DNA of 64,000 nucleotides from Aquilaria yunnanensis (taxonomy: Eukaryota > Streptophyta > Magnoliopsida > Malvales > Thymelaeaceae), in the NCBI GenBank assembly GCA_039654915.1, contig CM077594.1, positions 19,901,001 through 19,965,000 of the forward strand, written 5' to 3'. The notes beneath the pieces are model-generated. The model saw only the letters and a list, made by a program, of their open reading frames with translations. It did not search any database and was not told the DNA's origin. The translations under genes and the position numbers were made by a program. Below are positions 13,196 through 24,500 of the stretch, piece after piece (the first letter of the stretch is position 1; every line of letters begins with the position of its first letter).

Positions 13196-13539
13196 AGAAC
13201 AACAAAGTTTCCAATCGGCCTATGGATCACTACAGGCCTTTACTAGAGTCCTAAAACACTATGCTGAGGCTATTCAACAAAGGTAATACCCATGCCCAAA
13301 TAATTGGCCCTAATAATTTATAGTGAGCCATCAAGCCCATTGTGCTCAACGAGGCCTAATGGTTTTTCAAGCCAATTCCTTCACTATTCTACATAGGCCT
13401 AATAACATTTTCCTGTTAAAAGATAAGCTCTAGATAAGTTCAACAAGGGCATAAGTGTCTCTTAATCCAACAGTTCCCAATATACGAAAAACCACCACAT
13501 AATCCAATAACCCTTAAGATATGGGACATCCCCTCCAAG
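13196..13539. other. Intergenic DNA, nothing recognised
   Basis: No coding or repeat signal that I can support. Confidence 0.3.
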
Positions 13540-14370
13540 GCCTGTATAAAAGCCATTATTGTTCATTTATAAGATATGTGTGTGTAAGATCACTCATTGA
13601 GGTCATAGTTACCTCAGAACTATACTTACTTAGGTGTAGGAATATCTTAGGTAGATACATGTGTTGATTTGTTCTTAGTGATCTTGCTTGGAGGCGTAGC
13701 TTATTGGTTTTGAGGCTACATCGCAAGGTCCATGCATAATTAGGCTTCATTATGTTGAATTTGTGATAAAAAGAATAGTTATAAGTCATATATTTGATCT
13801 TAAGATCTTAATTTAAAAATAAATAATAGTTAATATTAAATGCCTTTTAAATTTTCTATCTTACTTATATTTTAAATGACATTTTATCTGCACATTTATG
13901 TTATTACTTTTGAAATATTAATTTACATAGGATATAATATTTATGATTATATGTGCTCACTCTTGTTCATTTACTCTAAAGCCTATATAAATATGACCAT
14001 TATTCATCTATGAGGTATGTGTAATAGCTCTTTAAGCTTATAGTCACATTAAAATCACACCTAAGCATTAGAGTACCTCTCACAAACGCTAATGTTGGGC
14101 CTTTCTTGGTGCTTTTAGATTGAGTCCTAACTTATAAGTTCTAAGACTAAATCTCAAGGTCTGTGTATCATCAAGTTTCAATTTGTAGGGTTTATGCTAA
14201 AAAAAAATTAGTTGTATGTCATATATATGATCTTAGGATTTTAATCTAAACACAAGTGATTGTTAATATGAAATCCCTTTTAAGTTTTTTTATTCTACTT
14301 ATATGTTAAATGAAATTTTACGTTTGCTTTTTTGTAATTACTTTTGAAATATCAATTTACATAGAAAGGC
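13540..14370. repeat. Diverged tandem duplication of a roughly 400-bp segment
   Basis: Segment 13540-13930 and segment 13980-14370 share an ordered series of blocks: a gcctatataaa-like start, a gaggtatgtgt-like block, ctcaaggtctgtg, gtcatatatntgatctta, gttaatattaaatncctttt, and ttacttttgaaatatnaatttacata. Function is unknown. It could be two old LTRs or LTR pieces of one family. Confidence 0.6.
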
Positions 14371-14555
14371 AATATTTACTTATGTAATACATGTAGAAGT
14401 GTATGTAATATAGGTACATATGATCTTGTATATCAGTATATGATATTGTATATTAAAAATTAAAATAAAAAACATATAAAAATAAAAAAAAATAATTCAA
14501 ATCTTCTTTTGCATGGTGGAAAAATTATTTAAGTTGTCTGACCAAAAAAAATGGA

Positions 14556-14985
14556 TTGTGATAGTTGATAGGATCGTACAGACCTAGCCCAGAAGCCTGG
14601 TGAATCATGGATTTATGACCTGCGTACAAAGACAACATCAGGACCCTAGGATGTGTCCTGGGGGAAACCTTCCAACATTCAGGTCAGGCTTCCGGCAATG
14701 AGGGAGTAGCCGAGGAAAATAGAGAACCAATACATCATACCTCAAGATTGGCAAATAGAGGAGTTTATATAGTTAGGAGGAGCTCCGAGGAATTCATTTT
14801 AGGATAGGAATCTCATAGCTTATCCTATGGTTTTGGAATACTATTTCCATCTAGGGTGGAGTTCCCTTTTAGACTTATTTGGGCCTCCAGTGAGAGCTTC
14901 TATTAACTTTGGGCCCTGGATTTTGGCCTATTTTCTCCAAATGAATCCTTGCCCCCTTAAGAAAATGTGGGCTTAGGGCCCTACA
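14556..14985 (-). repeat. Possible 3' LTR of the oldest (Tat-like) element
   Basis: Tentative. On the minus strand the segment would start TGTAGGGCCCTAAGC just after a purine tract (AAAAATAGAGAAAAAA, + strand 14986-15001) that could be a polypurine tract, and would end ..CTATCACA. This position fits the 3' end of the minus-strand element whose integrase lies at 63549-64000. The partner LTR is outside the window, so it cannot be confirmed. Confidence 0.3.
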
Positions 14986-15726
14986 TTTTTTCTCTATTTT
15001 TACGTCGTTGTTTCCCAGAGGAGGAGCAGTGCTTACTTAAGAGTGGGGTGCGAGCCCCCTTCTTCTGTTGTATGGCTAATATGCTTCAAGCAACATCATT
15101 TAATAGGGATGGTGCGATGCCTCTTCTGCTTCTCGGAGAAACTTGGGAAAAAGTTGTTGTTCAGCCCTTTCCTTTTATTAGGCCCATGTAGTTTGACATA
15201 TGGCAAGTGTACCGGTTGGGAAAAAGGCAAAATGACATCTATTAAATGCACCCTAAGGAAATTACTGGGCATGACCGCTTTATCGGTTGTTCGTGGCTAT
15301 GTGTCCTTCTACTATTAGGCAATAATTTCAACATTATTGCAATGGCAATTTCGAAGAGAAAACTCATCTGTCAGAGGTTTGTTTATATATACCGTGATGG
15401 CTTTTACTTTTTTTTTTTTTTCATTGTTTGGCTTATTTCGCTACTACTTTGTACTTCACTATTTGGCTTATTTCATTGCTACTTTTTGCTTTCTTACAAT
15501 TTGCTCGCCATTAGTTGTTTCATTTTTTGTTGGAGTCCTCATCTTTTGCCAAAGTCACGCTTCTTTTCATATAATTAGGTAATGAGTCTTTGTCTACTAC
15601 TTTTGCTTTATTTTCATTTTCTCTTGGCACTTTCTACTGTTTTTGGATATTTTGGCAATTATCGGTCATTTTTCCACTGCCCCATTGTGTTGGCAACAGT
15701 CCTAGTATGCTACACACTTAGTTTTT

Positions 15727-17861
15727 CTAGATGGCTTCTTCAAAATCATTGTCCAGGGCTACCGCCAATATATCTAATTCATCGAAGGTGCGGTTCTTCC
15801 CTAATGTAGAGGTGTTGAGTGGCATTGTTACTCAACACAATGTGGGCACTTTGGTGACGAATCTCCATCGGTACTTCTAGCTTAACGACATTGTGGCCAC
15901 CTTATCAGGGATGAGGGCTTAGAGGGTGGCAACGAGAGTACGAACATCTTCACTATTTTCACCAACTAACTCCAGGCAGGGTTTTGCTTTCCATTCCATC
16001 CGCTGGTTTATCACCATCGTAGTTGATGCCCAACTCATTCACCCATATTAATGGGTTTATCATTTGCTGCAAGTTGGCAGGAGTGACCCCACTATTGTAG
16101 GTTTTCCTCCAATTTTATATGCTGGACTTGAGGAAGGACACCGGCTTCTTCCACATTGCCTCTGTCAACCAAGAAGAAAACAAGTCTTTTGTGTTCGTAT
16201 CTTACAAGGACTCATGGGCAGGGTGGAAGGATTGCTTCTTTTTCATGCCTAATGAACAGGCCTAGGGGTTCCATTGCGAATTTTCAAATACACCTCAACA
16301 TGCCCTGTCAAGTTGCTGCCGATATACAATAGCTTGGAGGGCCATCATTCATACTTTAGCCTGATCAGTTGTGATGGGGAATAACAATTATATGGATTTA
16401 TTCCCCATCCATTACACAAAAATTGATATGACCACCGTAAGGAGGGCCGGAATTAGTAGGGCCCACCAATCCTACTCGGGGCTGAAAAACCTTTGCAACT
16501 GGGAGTAAGGTCAAGAAGGGGGGCTAGTAGAAGCTTACAAGATTGCAACTAGGGCCCAATGGGGCCCCTCACCAAGCTCAAAAAGTTGTTTTGGACAATT
16601 ATGGTCTTTTACTTCTCCTTCGAGGAGTTAGCATCTAATCTTGATTGTCTTTTTTGCAGAAATAAGCATTTGGGTAAATGAGTTCATAAAATGGTGTAAG
16701 GGCATTGATGACACCCTGGCGGACACTCGGAAGATTAATGTTCTTCCTATTGACACGGCACATGCTGCGGGGGCCCCTTCATCCAAGCCCTTAGCCGGGG
16801 TGGTGGAGCATTCTGATTCCCCTCCTAAGCCCCAGCTAATTTGTAAAAAGTCATGCACTGTGAACCCGTAAGGAGGCAATGCCCCTTGTGATGGTGGTAA
16901 TGGTAGGGCATCATTAGACAAATTTTACCATGTTAATTTTATAGACATGCGATCATTGTATGCTGACTGTGGATATTTTCATTCGGTAGCTTCAGAGAAA
17001 CATGTGAAGGCATTTAGATCCCTCCCTACTGTGAAGCCACATACTAAAGTGGCATCCTAGAAGCAGAAGGTGGCTGGGGATGCCCAAAAGCAAAAAGTGG
17101 CCTTGATGTTGTTGGAGGAGGTCATTTCCTCTTTGCCCCCACCCCCTATTGAAGTGCTGGTGGGGGTTAATTCTAGGAAGGTCCTTTCCGCACAAGGATG
17201 GATTCTTGAGCTAAAAGTGGACAATCGCTTTCAATTATACAATATAATCCCTGTACGAGATCAGGTGCAAAGGTCAAATTTGGAGCAGAAGGGACTCGTG
17301 CCTAATCAAGTTTTTTACCGTCAATGGACAGTGGGTATTGGCAAGTTGATCCTTAAGGACCGAATTGATATTACTCACCACATCCTTAAAGGGTTGAAAA
17401 ATCCTAGGGATAGGCACTTTTTTGCTCATCCCCCCTGGTCGGAAGGTTCTTAGCTGATGAGTACTGGCTATAGCTTTCTCTCGGTATGCTTCCTATTCGT
17501 CTTTTTTTGTTTTAAGCACATTCCTTGGTTTTCTTTAACAAATTCAATTTTTGCAGAAGGCCATCATTGCCTATGGAATAAAGTAAGGACGGTCTGCCCA
17601 TGAAAAGGCCTTCCAGTCCTAGCTTGGCTCTTCATGCAAAAATGTGGCTTCCATGGAGAAGGACCTAAGTAGCAAACACAGCGCTAGAATTGCCTTTGCA
17701 GATAACCTCAAGCTAGAGAAAGAGGCTAGGAAGGCAAATGAGGGCCTCGTTAAATGGCTGAAGGGGAAGGTGAGAGAGCTGCAGGAAGCCTTAAAGCTGT
17801 CCCAGCAGAACGAAGCTGAGGCCCAAAAAGAGGCCGTTTGTCTGATAGCCTTGTTGAAGGC
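15727..17861 (+). pseudogene. Antisense extra ORF of the oldest Tat-like element, first part
   Basis: A degenerate coding region on the plus strand, with several stops and frameshifts, opposite to the pol of the same old element (63549-64000, minus). A Met start near 15731 is followed by a serine-rich leader. Around 16207-16240 the frame reads SWAGWKDCFFF, a signature of the plant 'putative gypsy type transposon' family (PF04195-like). Around 17640-17861 it encodes a Lys/Glu/Leu-rich coiled coil. The frame is cut at 17861 by insertion of element A and resumes at 62698. Tat-lineage elements are known to carry extra ORFs between pol and the 3' LTR, sometimes antisense. The family assignment rests on motif recall. 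Confidence 0.6.
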
Positions 17862-20725
17862 TGTGGCAACGTGCGGATCGTTTTCGGGAGTCGCCACCAA
17901 TCAGTTTTCTTAGGTCGATTGGTCACCTTAAAATTGGTCTGCGAGAATTCGGGGATCGGGAGTACGGTTACGTTAAAACAACTTTGTTAAAACGCCCAAA
18001 AATTGGCACCTTAGTTGATTTTAATTTTGTTTTGCTTTGCTTTTAAATAATTCTCAGTTAATTTTCAAAATTAGAAATTTTAACTGGATTAGTCGAAATG
18101 TGGATTTTTAAATTAATTAATTTGTATGAAATCTTATACTTCCGAACCATGGACTCTGCCGAGTCATTTGGACACGGAAGATTTTTGATTCCGAACCATG
18201 GACTCTGCCGAGTCATTTGGACACGGAATTTGGTGAACTTTTAAATAATTTAATCCATATTGTAAATATGGATTTTTTATCTTTTTTTTTTATTTAATTT
18301 ATTTAATTAAAAGGATGATATTTTTTTTTAAACCGCAGATCCTGACGGATCATCCGGATATGTAAGTTGATTTAATTTATAGTTAATTATTTAATTCTTA
18401 TTTTTATGGAATTAATTATTAGTTTAATTACTAATTCATAATTCTTTTTGTTATAGAATTTTTAGATTCATTAATAATCTAAAAATTTTTATTTTCTATA
18501 TTTTTCTTTCTTTTCTTTCTTTTCTTTCTTATCTTTCTTATCTTATCTTATCTTTCTTATCTTTATTATCTTTTTCTTATCTTATCTTTCTTTTCTTATC
18601 TTTCTTTTCTTTTTCTTATCTTTCTTTTCTTTTTCTTTTTATCTTGTTTAATGAAGGGTATTTATTATTTAAATAAATACTTAATTTATAAAAGAATTAA
18701 AAAGTAATAAAAACTTTAAAAAAATTTTGAGATTTATTTTATGTTTATTCAAAAAGAAGGAATAACTTAATCAAGAAAGATTTATATTTTATGTTATGTT
18801 TGTTCTTTTTATTTAATAAAAGATAAACTAAAAAGAAAAATTATTAAATCAAGATCTTATTTATTCAACCAAAAAAAAAAATTATATGTATTTAAAAGAA
18901 AAATCTTAATATTTTATTTGATAAAAGGTGAATCAAAAATCAATTATTCAATCAATATTTAATTAAGGAAATAAAAATTTATATGTATATTTCAAACATA
19001 AAAGAAAAATCTTAATATTTTATTTTTTTTATTTTGTTTTGGTAAAAGATTAACCAAAATTAATTGTTTAAACAAAAAAAACAAAAATTTATATGTATAT
19101 TTTAAACAAAAGAGGAAAAAGTTTTGATATCTAAAAAAGATTATTTAACCAAAAATTTATATGTATTTTAAAACAAAAGTCTTGATATTTTTATTTTTAT
19201 ATTCTTCTTTGTTTGATGAAAGATTTTTTTTTAATTTTAATTTATATCTCTGAAAATATATTTAAGAGAAATTCAATTATTATTTATTTATTTATTTATT
19301 TTTGTTATTTTTTTTTTTTTGAAATCATTTGACTAAGACTTTTATAAAGGAAACAAAAAGTGATGTCTTTTCATTATTTTGAAAGAAATAAGCAAAATAT
19401 TACTGAATAATATTAACCCAAAAATTTTACTCTTTTTATTCTTTTTATTAATAAAGAAAATTAAAAAGTTATATTTTAATAATTAATATATTAGTCCAAA
19501 GTTTTTATTTTTAATAAAGAAAATAAATTATTTATATACTTTTTTTTAAAAATAATTCCAAGCCATGGATCCTGACGAATCATTTGGTCATGGATTTTTA
19601 ATTTTTTTAAATTTAATTATTTAATTAATTATTATTTTTAATTATAATTTTATTTAATTTTTCTTGAATTTTTAATTATTATTACTTTAAAGATATATTT
19701 AAAAACAGAATTGATTTGTATTTTTGGAATTATTTAATTATGTTTGTTTAATAATTTTAATAAAAGGAATAAAAAGTTGTTTTAAAATAATAAAAGATAG
19801 TTAGCTTTTAAAAATGATTTTTCACATAAAAGAATCTTCTTTTAATTTTTATTTTTTATTTTACTCATTTACTTATTTATTATTGATGGGTAAAGGTGAA
19901 TTAAGTGAAAATAAATTTAACTACCTAAAAATTATATAAAGTAAATAAAGGAAAATTAATAATAATAAAGTGGGGCTTTTTGGCCATCCACTTTAATAAC
20001 ACAATAATAATAATAATAATTAACAAAGTTAGTAAAGTTAGTTGTTAATAACAATAAAAATAAAAGTTAGATGAATTAGTTGTTAATTATTAACAATAAT
20101 AGCAACAATAATAATAAAAGTTAGCAAAGTTAGTAAGTTAGTTGTTAGTAACAATAATAATAACAAAATTAGTAAGTTAGTAACAATAATAATAATAACA
20201 ATAATAAAGTAAGTTAATAACAATAATAATAAATGTTAGTAAGGTTAGTTGAGTTAATTGTTAATATTAACAACAACAATAATAAAAGTTAGTAATAACA
20301 ATAAACAAGTAAATAAAGAAGAGTTAGTAATTAATTTTCTGCAAAAATAAAAGAAAGGTTAGTGACCAAAGTGAATAAATATGAAGAGATGGAGGGTTAA
20401 ACTAAGATTTTACCTAAAGAATATTTTTTTTTTTCCTGTTACGTAAAACGCGAGGGTGATGGGCGACGGCAGCGAACGGCAGGGGAGCTGAGGCAAGGCT
20501 GGCGGCGGGTGGTCCGGCAAGGGCGAGGGGGAGGCAGCCAGGACGGAGCACAAAGCGGAGGGGGAGGAAAGGGAAACCGGGACGGATCGCGACGGGCTCG
20601 GGGCCGGAGAGACACGACGGAATGGCCGGGAACGACGACGGCGAGCGTGGCGGGGTGCGGCGGTGAGCGTGGCGGGACTACGGCAACAGCGTGGGGGCAC
20701 GGGGGAGGAAGAAACGGCAGCTGGG

Positions 20726-20776
<51 letters not shown>

Positions 20777-21463
20777 ACGGAGAGGGGAAGAAGATGGTGT
20801 GTTTAAGGGAAAAAAAAAATTTCTGATTTTTCTGAGAAGAGAGAGAAGGGGCAGGGACTTAAGGCAGTAATTTACGCTTTTTTTAAAACGGAGCTCTAAG
20901 TTTTTTCTCTATTTTTTTCCGTGTTCAGCACAAAATTTGGGGGGCTATTTATAGAGGAAGTTTAGCTGAACTGTTGATGGATAAATTAATAAAAAAATTC
21001 AAACTTATCTCTTAAATTGGTAAAATGACAATTTTAGTCCTTTACGTCTCTCAGCCTCTGGATAAGTTCCTGAAGCTTCTGATTTTGACAATTTTGTCGT
21101 TTTCTGTCAATTTGAGCCAAAAACGTCGGCAGGTTCAAAATTTTATGTGACAAACTACCAAATGCTCCTGGAACTTTCAGAATTTGTCAATTTTGCCTGA
21201 AACTTCTCAATTTTGTTATTTTTATCTCAAACTTTTTAATTTTGTCATTTTTATGGAGTTTTCTTTTTTTCTTTCAAACATACACATATACACACATATA
21301 TCAAATCTTCACAAAACAAAAAAATATATATTTTAAAATAATTAAAAAAAAATTTAGTAATAATAATAACAATAATAATAATAATACATTTTTTTATTTA
21401 ATTTTTTTTATTTAATTTTTTTTTAAAATTATTTTAATGGCCGGACGAAATTGGGTGTCAACA
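17862..21463 (-). repeat. Element A 3' LTR (3,602 bp)
   Basis: On the minus strand it starts TGTTGACACCCAATTTCGTC at 21463 and ends ACGTTGCCACA at 17862. It contains, in transcription order, a TATA box (20945-20954), a GC-rich block with a GA repeat (about 20450-20770), a long AT-rich body with a TTAGTAACAATAAT-type low-complexity stretch, a pyrimidine tract on the plus strand (about 18500-18640), and four related hairpins near the 3' end. It matches 59104-62692 almost perfectly. Confidence 0.95.
20945..20954 (-). promoter_or_regulatory. TATA box of element A LTR (3' copy)
   Basis: CTATAAATAG on the minus strand, about 510 bp inside the LTR. The transcription start would be near 20915. The same box occurs in all four LTRs of the window. 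Confidence 0.75.
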
Positions 21464-21476
21464 GCTGCCCCCCTTT
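21464..21476 (-). other. Polypurine tract of element A
   Basis: AAAGGGGGGCAGC on the minus strand directly abuts the TG start of the 3' LTR, the position expected for the plus-strand primer of reverse transcription. It is identical in element B. Confidence 0.85.
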
Positions 21477-21535
21477 GCATGCTTCATGGGACATGATGTA
21501 TGCAAAGTCGTTGCCAAATTTCGTCCGGCTTAGCT

Positions 21536-24500
21536 AGGCCTTTGAGAATTTTCTCGTCGCCTAAACTCAGAGGTTAAGGAATCTTCCTTAGAGCCTCTGC
21601 GATAGGAACTCTCCTATCATTGAAGGGAAAATTTGATAATTTTGAGGTTAAGGGTCCTACCTTAGAACCTCGACGATAGGAACTCCCCTATCGTTTGAAG
21701 GAAAATTGGTGATTTTGAGGTTAAGAAAAGGTCCTTAGAACCTCTAACGATAGGAAAGGTTCTATCGTTGTAAGATGGACTGAATGATTGATTGTTTGTT
21801 TGAGGTTTAAGGAAAGGTCCTTAGAACCTCTAACGATAGGAAAGGTTCTATCGTTGTAAGATGGACTGAATGATTGATTGATTGTTTGTTTGAGGTTAAG
21901 GAAAGGTCCTTAGAACCTCTAACGATAGGAAAGGTTCTATCGTTGTAAGATGGACTGAATGATTGATTGATTGTTTGTTTGAGGTTAAGGAAAGGTCCTT
22001 AGAACCTCTAACGATAGGAAAGGTTCTATCGTTGTAAGATGGACTGAATGATTGATTGTTTGTTTGAGGTTAAGGAGAGGTCCTTAGAACCTCTAACGAT
22101 AGGAAAGGTTCTATCATTGTAAGATGGACTGAATGATTGATTGTTTGTTTGAGGTTAAGGAAAGGTCCTTAGAACCTCTAACGATAGGAAAGGTTCTATC
22201 GTTGTAAGCTGGACTGAATGATTGATTGTTTGTTTGAGGTTTAAGGAAAGGTCCTTAGAACCTCTAACGATAGGAAAGGTTCTATCGTTGTAAGATGGAC
22301 TGAATGATTGATTGTTTGTTTGAGGTTTAAGGAAAGGTCCTTAGAACCTCTAACGATAGGAAAGGTTCTATCGTTGTAAGATGGACTGAATGATTGATTG
22401 TTTGTTTGAGGTTTAAGGAAAGGTCCTTAGAACCTCTAACGATAGGAAAGGTTCTATCGTTGTAAGATGGACTGAATGATTGATTGTTTGTTTGAGGTTT
22501 AAGGAAAGGTCCTTAGAACCTCTAACGATAGGAAAAGTTCTATCGTTGTAAGATGGACTGAATGATTGATTGTTTGAGGTTAAGGAACTCTCCTTAGGAC
22601 CTCGACGATAGGAACTCTTCTATCGTTGAAAATTTGAGGTTAAGGGCCCTACCTTAGAACCTCTGCGATAAGAACTCTCTTATTGTTTAAGAAAAATTGA
22701 TGATTGATTGTTTGAGGTTTAAGGAATTCTCATTAGAACCTCGACGATAGGAACTCTTCTATCGTTGCAAGTTTGAGGTTAAGGGCCCTACCTTAGAACC
22801 TCTACGATAAGAACTCTCTTATCGTTTAAGAAAAATTGATGATTGATTCTTTGAGGTTTAAGGAACTCTCCTTAGAACCTCGACGATAGGAACTCTTCTA
22901 TCGTTGAAAGTTTGAGGTTAAGGGCCCTACCTTAGAACCTCTGCGATAAGAACTCTCTTATCGTTTGAAGAAAAATTGATGATTGAGGTTAAGGGTCCTA
23001 CCTTAGAACCTCGATGATAGGAACTCTCCTATCGTTTGAAGGAAAATTGATGATTTTGAGGTTAAGGGTCCTATCTTAGAACCTCGATGATAGGAACTCT
23101 CCTATCGTTTGGAGGAAAATTGATGATTTTGAGGTTAAGGGTCCTACCTTAGAACCTCGACGATAGGAACTCTCCTATCGTTTGAAGGAAAATTGTTTGA
23201 ATGAGGTTAAGGGTCCTACCTTAGAACCTCGACGATAGGAACTCTTCTATCGTTTGAAGGAAAATTGTTTGAATGAGGTTAAGGGAAGGTCCTTAAAACC
23301 TCTAACGATAGGAAAGGTTCTATCATTGTAAGATGGACTGAATGATTGATTGTTTGTTTGAGGTTTAAGGAAAGGTCCTTAGAACCTCTAACGATAGGAA
23401 AGGTTCTATCGTTGTAAGATGGACTGAATGATTGATTGTTTGTTTGAGGTTTAAGGAAAGGTCCTTAGAACCTCTAACGATGGGAAAGGTTCTATCGTTG
23501 TAAGATGGACTGAATGATTGATTGTTTGTTTGAGGTTAAGGAAAGGTCCTTAGAACCTCAACGATAGGAAAGTTCCTATCGTTGTAAGATGGATTGAATG
23601 ATTGACTGTTTATTTGAGGTTTAAGGAAAGGTCCTTAGAACCTCTAACGATAGGAAAGGTTCTATCGTTGTAAGATGGACTGAATGATTGATTGTTTGTT
23701 TGAGGTTTAAGGAAAGGTCCTTAGAACCTCTAACGATAGGAAAGGTTCTATCGTTGTAAGATGGACTGAATGATTGATTGTTTGTTTGAGGTTAAGGAAA
23801 GGTCCTTAGAACCTCTAACGATAGGAAAGGTTCTATCGTTGTAAGATGGACTGAATGATTGATTGTTTGTTTGAGGTTTAAGGAAAGGTCCTTAGAACCT
23901 CTAACGATAGGAAAGGTTCTATCGTTGTAAGATGGACTGAATGATTGATTGTTTGTTTGAGGTTTAAGGAAAGGTCCTTAGAACCTCTAACGATAGGAAA
24001 GGTTCTATCGTTGTAAGATGGACTGAATGATTGATTGTTTGTTTGAGGTTTAAGGAAAGTTCCTTAGAACCTCTAACGATAGGAAAGGTTCTATCGTTGT
24101 AAGATGGACTGAATGATTGATTGTTTGTTTGAGGTTTAAGGAAAGTTCCTTAGAACCTCTAACGATAGGAAAGGTTCTATCGTTGTAAGATGGACTGAAT
24201 GATTGATTGTTTGTTTGAGGTTTAAGGAAAGTTCCTTAGAACCTCTAACGATAGGAAAGGTTCTATCGTTGTAAGATGGACTGAATGATTGATTGTTTGT
24301 TTGAGGTTTAAGGAAAGGTCCTTAGAACCTCTAACGATAGGAAAGGTTCTATCGTTGTAAGATGGACAGAATGATTGATTGTTTGTTTGAGGTTTAAGGA
24401 AAGGTCCTTAGAACCTCTAACGATAGGAAAGGTTCTATCGTTGTAAGTTTGAGGTTAAGGGCCCTACCTTAGAACCTCTGCGATAAGAACTCTCTTATCG

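Noticed and set aside
20410..20826. ORFs on both strands in the GC-rich/GA-repeat block of element A LTR (also 61651-62055)
   Set aside because: Low-complexity translation of a GC-rich block and a GA microsatellite.
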